A stretch of DNA of 64,000 nucleotides, from assembly GCA_963377175.1 (NCBI GenBank), contig CAUJNA010000599.1:1-64000 (forward strand), given 5' to 3'. The position numbers and the translations under genes are program-made. Each line of letters begins with the position of its first letter. Positions within the stretch are counted from its first letter, which is position 1. This DNA is from Effrenium voratum (taxonomy: Eukaryota > Sar > Dinophyceae > Suessiales > Symbiodiniaceae). Of this stretch, positions 30,201 to 38,400 are shown in pieces. The notes below the pieces were generated by a model, which was not told the origin of the DNA, searched no databases, and saw only the letters and a list, made by a program, of their open reading frames with translations.

Positions 30201-33034
30201 GTGACAGAACCAGGCCATGTGGTCCTGGTCAGGGAGAAAAAGTCCGGAACTGCCGCAAGGTATGGCGGCACCACGGCCCATGCTCTCTGGACCGGCCGAT
30301 TCCTGCCGTAGCTGTCAACTTCGCTCCCCCATGACACCGCGTCTGCTGAAACCACTGGGATCAGGTTCGCACGGAGATCGCCCATCTTATGCTGGATCTC
30401 CTTAGTCATGTGAATCCCTTGGTCACCCTCTCGATCTAACGATCGCCCCGGACCACAAACCATCACCTTGACCTTGTTGTTGAGTGCGACCAGCGACGCC
30501 ACGTCCTTACTCCACACGGTCGCCGCGTCACTTCTGGCCTTCCATGCGTTCCTCTCCCACCTGTACAGGTAGGATCCACGGAGACCAAAGACATACAGGT
30601 CATGCTTGGCGGCATCCGCGTTGCCGTACTTCTGGACGCAATCGTCCGTCCGCTTGTCCATCAGCTCGTACGCCTTGTCAATCATCATCCGAAGGGATGT
30701 CTCCTCGTTATCACGAGTGCTGGTCACGTAGTGCACCTCACAGTTCTTGAACGGCCGGTTATCTGGGGAACCCCTCAACCGGTCATTCTTTGTCCTGCAC
30801 TTGAGGATGTCCTCCGCCAACGTTGCTGGGTCCATCCCTTTCTTGTTCTTCGTGGATGCAGTGTTGAACGTCTGATCCAGCAGGTAAAACACAGTCGCAT
30901 CCGGAGCCGCGGACTCCTCTTTGAACACCGGAGGACCGTACCCGGCCGCCATGGCCGCAGCGATCCTCACCGCAGCACCTGTCCCACTAGCCGCTAAACA
31001 CCGAAGCAAGATTACCATCTTGTCTTGGTAGCGACTCATCTCGTGCAGAACAATGGATGGGTAGATGGACAGCATCACATCCGCTAACACGGCGATTGCC
31101 CATGCGTCCCACAGCCTTTCCATTTGTACGGGATCAACTGCCACACGGGAGTATCCTCCCTTCGGCAGCTCCATAGCTGGCGGAACGACCTTCCCACTCC
31201 TGACCAGGCGCATCACCTTCCTAGCTTGCTCGAAACACTCAAGCTCCTGCGGGAAGAGAGCACCCCGACCAACGGCCTTTGCCTCGTCCTTGATCTCGGT
31301 AAGGTATCCCTTCGTTAGGGTGAGCACAAACGTTTCACCCCGGATGGCCTCAAACATGTTCGACTTCGGCACGATCCTGGCGAATAGTGCCCCACCTTCC
31401 GCCTCGGCAGCCTGAGGGGTCCCTGGAGCAGCACGCATGTTCTCCTCTTCAACGGAAAGACCTATCGGTCCCATGTAGTTCTCTGGGAAGAACTTGTGCA
31501 TAGCCCACACTACCGATGGAGCATGCGGATTCCACTCGACGAATGGGTTGTAGTACTGCAGGGTGCTATCGCCCCCTGAGTTGCACAGCTCCACATATTG
31601 CGAGTCCGCCGCAGGCTTCTCAAGCTTGATGCAGATCCCACAGATCCCCAACCTCGCGTTCGGGAACACTCGTTGGGCTCCTCGCTTGACACCCTTCAGG
31701 TGGGGATTGTCGCTGAACAGATTCTCGGACTCGTCCGGTTGCGCGATGCAAATCGCGACCCTCGCCCACGTGTTCTGACCGTAGTGCGACAGAGTGCTGT
31801 ATCCCAGGGCCTCGACCGCTTTCAAAGATGTCCACACCCCTACCCATTCATCACTCGCGGTGGACGCAGTAACCTGCATACCACCCAGGATGCTCCACAA
31901 TGAGGATTGCGAAGTTCCGTGGATGAGGACCTTCTCAGTGTCCGTCTGGCCCCTGAAATTGATGGCCAAATCGAAGAATGCCCATGCATCGTCGGGACCA
32001 ATTTCCACGTCAGTGGTACTCGCCGGATTCTTGGGCGAGATCCTCAACACCTGCCTACGATCCCAGTCAAAGGCATCATGCAAGGACGTGACCACACCTG
32101 ACATCTGTCCCATCGCGTGCAGGTACCCCCGCATCCCTGGCTTATCAGCCGACGCGAACTTTCTGACCGACGGGACCGACGAAAGCCTTCGTCCCGAGGA
32201 ACATCTAACGATCTCCTCCCTGTTTCTCCCTTCCGTCAGCATCATCGCGTCCACGACCAACTCCGGAGGCGTGAACAAAGCGTTCGGCCTCTCGCTCATC
32301 CAGGCACGGATTGCGTTGAAATGGTGCTCCGCATCACCGAAATCATCTCCGCTATACAGAGGGTGATCTCCGAATGCCACCTCTGCCTGATCAGCGACCG
32401 CCTTTACCAAGGCAGTCTGCGGGTGAACCGTCTTCCACTCCGGCCAGGCTTTCGGGTCTGCAGCCCACATTCCTCCGCATGGTTCAGCTGCCGGCTCCGT
32501 ACTGCTATCCATGGGTAGCGCACTCTTGCCACTTTCAATGCTCTCCTCAATCGCGAACACGATATGGTAAGGAAGCAAGAAAGCAGGGTCCGTCGGAACC
32601 GCAGCGCAGAGAATGGCCGCCAAGTGCACGGCGTTCAACTCCGTGACCTCCACTCCCCGGCGCTTCATCTCAGCCACTATCGCAGCAGTCCTGATCGCCC
32701 GGTACCGGAGCAGCTTTTCATGGTCCGTCACCGGCATGTGCGACTTGTCGAGCTTGTCCTTGCTGATGTGGGACACCCTGCCAACCAGTTCGTCGAACCT
32801 CGCAGCACTGTCATCCTCAATCAGCTGATCAGCCTTCTCCATATCTGGATCAATCGTGGTGAACTTCGGATCCTGTCCCCTAAACCCTTTAATCGTCCAC
32901 TCGCGGTACCCCGCAAGCAAACAACTGGCCACAGCCTTAGGCTTCTCCATACCCAAGCCCATCTCCAGGTCCCAGGACGGCCGCGGAGGCGTCGCCATGC
33001 AGTGCCCCAGGCCCATTCCGCCAGCTGCCGCCAT
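27261..33034 (-). CDS. Large accessory protein of the outer element (5' part), split by the inner element
   Basis: An ATG at 33034 (MAAAGGMGLGHC) opens about 1925 codons before the inner insertion; the frame resumes at 9171. Residues ~335-450 contain KVLIHGTSQSSLWSILGG then GVWTS and ALGYS, resembling the H-x-T...I..G...Y pattern of ADP-ribosyltransferase folds; this is tentative. Residues ~760-930 look alpha/beta (KVKVMVCGPGRSL). Residues ~960-1250 are Pro/Ser/acidic linker. It lies in the same phase as the RNase H frame ending at 33329 but is separated by about 295 bp. It occupies the same relative position as the inner element's Tpt1-containing accessory frame. The function is unknown; the insertion certainly interrupts it. 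Confidence 0.7.
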
Positions 33035-33328
33035 GCGTCAGCAGGTTCGGGCCACCGGCCACGGAACCACGGAGGAACCGGGAACCCAGCCTACCGGCCA
33101 GAATTCCCCTGTCCTTCACAAGGCTCAGCCTACCGGCCAGAGACCCTCTCCCTAGAACAAGAACCTAGAAGATGAATAATAGACCGAATCCGTTCTTCAC
33201 GAAGTAGAAGAAAACCTTAGTGATAGGCATATCTGCCTCATGCTTCAGTATTGGTCAGTAAGCGCACTGAGTCGCCTGTGAATGTGGAGCGGTTGCCCGC
33301 AGTGTGAGCCAGCTTGATCAAGCAAATG
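33035..33328 (-). other. Gap between RNase H frame and accessory frame (outer element)
   Basis: About 294 bp without a credible ORF. It contains two family hairpins in non-coding sequence (GCC-TACC-GGC near 33101 and again near 33133), inside a short direct repeat CAGCCTACCGGCCAGA. Confidence 0.6.
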
Positions 33329-34801
33329 CTACGCGGCAACGAAGTTGTTCAACCACTTCCCAACAGCAAGCAATCGGTCGTGCTGAGAGAGAGTATCCCC
33401 TCCTCGCATCTTGCAGGTACTCCAAAACGAATTGAAGGACTTAGAAGAAAAACACCTAAACACAATCCCATGCCTCTTGAGACCACATTGGCAAGCGCAA
33501 ACAGACTTACAATCAAACCCATGCGTGGTAGCAACTCCTTCAACCTCACCTTCCTTTAATATATTGCATTTGGGTCGGTAGAGAATGATCGGAACACATC
33601 CACTGGTCCGAGCATCACAAGCCAAGTTGAACCTTTGCCTAACGGCAGCCTCGGTCCTATCCCTGAGCTTTCTGGTCTGTCCCCTCTTCCCAGTCCTGGA
33701 ATCAACCCTATCGGGTGCAAGATCATTAAGAACAAGCACAATATAACAAAGGCTATCGCCTTCAATCCTACCAGACCGTATGATGTGATTCCTGTAACCA
33801 GGAGCAATTTGAAGCGTGACAACCCTGCAAAGATCACTATACGCAAGAACTCCGGCTATCGCCTGGTCCGCAATAATAGTTTTCTCGCATCTTTTCCCTC
33901 CTTTTTCCTCGTCAATCACGATTCCCTCGTACTCAGAGAGTAACCTCTCAATGAGCCGATTGAAACCGGATTTTGCACCTGATTCCATGCGTACCCCCCT
34001 AAGCGGGGGCAGTCCAGGAGCGGCAGGGGGCTTAAGACAGGGTTGGGTGGGTTGGGCCAAATATTCCTGCAGGTATCCCGGCAGAAACATACCAAGGGTG
34101 TGCAGATTTCTATTCCACACGACCTTGTCAATGCAGGCCTTAGTGAAAATGTCTGCACCTTGGTAGTGAGACGGGCACGCAACGAACCGAAAAATTCCAT
34201 CATTAAAACGTTCGTTGAGCCACGAGATGTCAATGCGCTGCGTCCTTGACATATAGCGCATGTTGGGATTATTCCCAGTTATAACGATCCGGCATGCCGA
34301 TTCGTTATCCTCCAGCACGTTGATAATAAACGGCTGGGTCTCCTTTCCCTTCCCAATAGCGTGCTGCCAGAGGGTAGCTAATGCCATTCCCTCCTTGGAC
34401 ACTCCATGGTCGAGAGCAACAATCTCTGCTTCAGGAGTCGACTTCGAAACGGAAGTCTGTTTCTTGCTTACTCCAGTGATGGGCATGTAGGTCCTAGGAC
34501 CCACAAGGCAAATGAGCACTCCCGATGTGCTCTTGGAATCAGTACGATCCCCAGCCAGATCCGCATCACAGTAAGCAACCAACTCAATGAACTCTGGGCT
34601 ATCGCCCACCCAACCGTACAAATGAAGATCGAGCGTAGAGTTCACATATGAAATTAACCTGTGGAGCTTGCGGTCACATAGATGATTCCACTTCGTGACC
34701 CGGCTGGCTAACGCCTGCACGGGACGAATCAGGTCATATCTGCCCATCCGAGCTCCGTAGAGAACCTTCATCAGCACCGCCGCCGCGTCATCCCGAGGCA
34801 T
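33329..34801 (-). CDS. Pol C-terminal part: RNase H and tail (outer element)
   Basis: The frame has 490 codons, in the same phase as the main pol frame but entered from the shifted segment 35439-34771. It begins with the region linking RT to RNase H (VLMKVLYGARMGRYDLIRP). Copia RNase H follows (AYCDADLAGDRTDSKSTSG, STPEAEIVALD, ADIFTKA) at residues ~70-230. A ~250-residue tail has no recognised domain and ends at 33329. Natural reading must cross a -1 shift near 34,800. Several family hairpins lie in it, e.g. TGGGC-TATC-GCCCA at 34595. Confidence 0.85.
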   Translation of the reverse strand: MPRDDAAAVLMKVLYGARMGRYDLIRPVQALASRVTKWNHLCDRKLHRLISYVNSTLDLHLYGWVGDSPEFIELVAYCDADLAGDRTDSKSTSGVLICLVGPRTYMPITGVSKKQTSVSKSTPEAEIVALDHGVSKEGMALATLWQHAIGKGKETQPFIINVLEDNESACRIVITGNNPNMRYMSRTQRIDISWLNERFNDGIFRFVACPSHYQGADIFTKACIDKVVWNRNLHTLGMFLPGYLQEYLAQPTQPCLKPPAAPGLPPLRGVRMESGAKSGFNRLIERLLSEYEGIVIDEEKGGKRCEKTIIADQAIAGVLAYSDLCRVVTLQIAPGYRNHIIRSGRIEGDSLCYIVLVLNDLAPDRVDSRTGKRGQTRKLRDRTEAAVRQRFNLACDARTSGCVPIILYRPKCNILKEGEVEGVATTHGFDCKSVCACQCGLKRHGIVFRCFSSKSFNSFWSTCKMRGGDTLSQHDRLLAVGKWLNNFVAA

Positions 34802-35439
34802 CCTGGCTGCGCATTGACGGTCTCCATGTCCATCGCCTGGTTGAAGAGCTTGTCAAATTCAGGATTGACGGAATTCTCGTCAAACTCCGGCTTGCTCTCG
34901 TCCAGGAACGGAGTTTCAACCTTCTGCAGCTTCTTCGGGTACTTTCCCTGACACAGCTCAATGTATCTATCGACACACGCCTGCATGAAGCTGCTCTCGC
35001 TGTACTTGATGAACCTTATCGTGGTTTCCGGCTTGGGGATGTCCTTAGAGAGTAACCCCTCTGGACCAAACCTCAAGTCGGGTTGCTCCTTATCAGGAGG
35101 ATTGCCGACCGTCCACGCCAGTCTCGGGTCAAAGTGACCCTTGACCACCTGTTGCGTGAATTCGTGCTCGCAGCCAAGATATCTCTTGAGCTGCCTTGGT
35201 TCCTCCATCTTGATGACCTTCGAGATCAGCGCCCATCCTTCCGCGATGTTCTTCGCCGGCCCGCTCATCTTGAAGTCATCCACGTACACGACAAGAAAGA
35301 GGTCGAGCTCCTCATGCCTGAACACGCTGGCCCAATCCTTCACCTTGACGTATCCGACTTTCTTCAGCATCATCGCAGTGCTGTTCCCAAAAGGTACCAG
35401 CATCCGGATGTCCATATAGTGCAAGCACAAGGACAACAA
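34771..35439 (-). CDS. Reverse transcriptase C-terminal segment, frame-shifted (outer element)
   Basis: Only the part from about 35,375 down to 34,800 has pol character (LKKVGYVKVKDWASVF..., YVDDFKMSG near 35280). It continues the RT begun in the 40936-35312 frame, but in +1 phase. Near 34,800 coding returns to the original phase. Two compensating indels, or assembly errors, around the RT palm are the simplest explanation. The YVDD metal-binding motif itself is intact. Confidence 0.85.
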   Translation of the reverse strand: MLSLCLHYMDIRMLVPFGNSTAMMLKKVGYVKVKDWASVFRHEELDLFLVVYVDDFKMSGPAKNIAEGWALISKVIKMEEPRQLKRYLGCEHEFTQQVVKGHFDPRLAWTVGNPPDKEQPDLRFGPEGLLSKDIPKPETTIRFIKYSESSFMQACVDRYIELCQGKYPKKLQKVETPFLDESKPEFDENSVNPEFDKLFNQAMDMETVNAQPGCLGMTRRRC

Positions 35440-38400
35440 CCGGATCCTTGTATCTGGGATTTCCGCTGCCGTCGAACCACTCAGGTGGCCATTGATCGCG
35501 AGGAATCCTCACCCAAGTCTTCTTTCCCTTCAAGCGGGCCTGTGTGTACGCAGACTCCCCATCACTCACTTCCAGAAGATTCCCCGGGAGTAACCCGTGA
35601 GCATCACCCATCTTACCCGCCGCCATAGTGGCGGGGCAGGAGGTGTTCTCGGAGAACAGGGCCCAATGCCCGATCTCATCACGGACGAAACATCCCTCGA
35701 ACACGACTCGCCCTTTATATTTGCGATTCGGATCGTCTTCCGGCAGCTCGTGATTCTTTTCGACGCAAATGTCGAAAATCCTACCAACATGGATCTTCTC
35801 CCCTTCCTTACGTGCCTTGGCCGCAACATCATGCCACTCTTGGACAGTTGACAAGTCCCAGCATCCCTGCGAAGTTAACTTGTCCCACTCCTTCTGAAGA
35901 GCGGCCTTAGCCTTGGCATTCCCAGCTTGTTCCTTCTTGTTCACTGGCCTAGCGACACAAGCATACAAGGGAGGAAAGACACCTGAGCTCTTTGGCCGAT
36001 GAGAAAGGGATATCTCCCCCCTAGGCATAGAGAACTCAAAGGTCCTTCCATCAGATCCAATCGTAGGGGCAGCAGCAGCTATACCAGTGCTTCCGAAACC
36101 CGCGGATCCCCTATCGGTTCCCCGCTTGGCTTTCCTAGGAACGATTGACGCGTCAATGAGCATAACACGCTCTAGTACGATCTGTGCAATGCGGTCCCCG
36201 GGATTCACGATGAAGTCCTCACCCCCATGATTAAAGAGGATGACCTTGATCTCTCCGTCGTAATCGGGATCAATGACCCCACCGCCTACAGCGATCCTAT
36301 TCTTCACGGCTAGTCCTGACCTGGGAGCTATCCTAGCATATACCCCAGCGGGCATCTCTATCGAGATTCCGGTGTTGACCAAGCCTGACCCCCCTGCGGG
36401 AATACATGCTCCCTCAGAGGCATAGGTATCCAAACCCGCACTTCCCGAAGTAGCCCGCGTCGGGATCTTGGCAGCCTCACTGTTAAGACTGACGTACAAG
36501 GTATTCGGCTTCTTCTTCCATCGCTGTTCAACCGGGTCAACCTCGACCGGCATTGCATTTGCGACCTTCTTGAAAGTGCCGTTCGGGTACCACGCTCCAA
36601 CGATTGCCTCGCACATTTCACTCGGATAGAGAGCAGTCGTTGGGGTGACTGACCCCTCAATGCGTGCATGAAGGTATCCCTTCTCGTGCTTGCATTTCCG
36701 ACCTGACAGCTCATCAATGAGCTCCTTGGAGGTCGTCGCAACCTTCCACTGCTTCCTGATTGGCACACCGTCCTTGTCCTGCATCCCGAAATCACAGCCG
36801 TCGAAATCAACGGTCTCGACATCAGGATCAGCAAGAAACCTCTGCATGAACGGTTGCTTCCATCCAAGACAGTGTCTAGGCCACTCAAATGCAACCCTGC
36901 CCCCTCCTCGCCTAACGGCTCGGGAGGCCCGCAGGAACGCCGCAAACATTACCTGAGAATTCCTTCTAAGATCGTTCAGGTGTGATGCAAACTCAGCACC
37001 GTGAATCGAAAGGTTGACATACTGCCATGTACTCCACGGTCCGCACGGAATTGACGACAGGTCACACCCAGGATTATCCTCGATGATCCCAATAAGCCGA
37101 CTAACGTCTTTGGCTTTGGTGATGTCAAATGAGCCAACGTGAACGCGAATTGCATCGCCTCCACACTCCATCATCACTGCAGACAAGCGCGAGTCAGGTT
37201 CACACGCAAACTCGATGAGGAGCTTGCGGCCAGACGCTGGAGCAGCCGGGTCCCTCTCAGGATGTTCGCGGCGTCTTTCTTCCCTTAGGGATAACTCCCG
37301 TTCGGTTTGAACATATATCTCCCGAGACCGGGTGGACATCTGTCTCCAACTATCCGCATCAATTGAATTGGGTTTTCCGGTGCCTGCGTATGGTCGCTCA
37401 CGCCTATCGGCGGATTGGCCATAGTCGATCCTGTCTCCGTGCAGCTCATGACCCTTCTTTGGACCTCCGGTAGGTTTGGCTCCTTCTTCCTTTGGCTTAA
37501 ACCTACCGTGGGGAGCACATCCCTTATCAAAGAGGATGGTCACACCAGTCCAAAATCCACGCGTGAAGTGCCGATGATTGGGAGCATCGTGATGACGATC
37601 ATCTCTCACCCAATTTCCAACGGCATCAAGCCCCCGCATGTGCGTGACCCTAACGGTGTCAAGCTCCTCATGCGAAGGACCACCTGGGGGAAGGTCCTCA
37701 TTCGTCGTCCCGAAGAACTTCTTCCGCACCTCAACGTGGATGCGATACCAGGCGCTGTCCTCGTCGTGCCGCTCCCAGTAATCTGAGACGCACGCGTCAC
37801 CACTCCCTTGGACAGCCTTGCCCTGAATGGCCCCATCAGACTTGGAAGAGCTACCGCCCCCCTCGTCCTGTTGGTCATCGTCATCATCATCAGGATCATC
37901 AAACCGACCTTCATCAAAGTCGAATTCATCCCTGATCTTCTTACTCGGCTTAAGGTCGGCCCTTCGGTCAGCTAACGCCTCCCGAATGGTCCGAGTCCTA
38001 GCATCATAAGATGCCAACATCGGGAATACGTAGGGCTCCTCAGGGTTCTTCCAGATACGTTTGACCTGGTGTATACTTGGTTTCCTGAGGCCCCTTTGGA
38101 TGTGCTCGAGATCAGCAACGAGATAGTCGCCCTTCCACAGCCCCCCAGGTTCTAACCGATAGCCCAGAAATAGGCCTGGCTTGGAAGATGGGGCGAACTT
38201 CGGATCCTCCTCTATCTTGATGAAGTCCCGCTCTTTCTTCTCGGCGGGCAGGGCAGTAGTGACGCTTGTCTCTTCAACCTCTACCTCATCAATGGGAACA
38301 AAGTCCGGCTCGTCGTTGCATTCGGGTTCATACTCCTCGTTCTCATAGATCTCGGCCTCGTCCTCATCGATCTGATCAAAATCACAGTCGAAATGAGTTT

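Noticed and set aside
30400..30760. SGNH-hydrolase-like domain in the outer accessory protein
   Set aside because: Only hydrophobic strands with a GPG turn are visible; no convincing Ser-Asp-His arrangement.
10147..33034. Envelope gene in the post-pol blocks
   Set aside because: No signal peptide, no transmembrane segment and no fusion-type region seen; a Tpt1 domain and zinc-ribbon pairs are seen instead.
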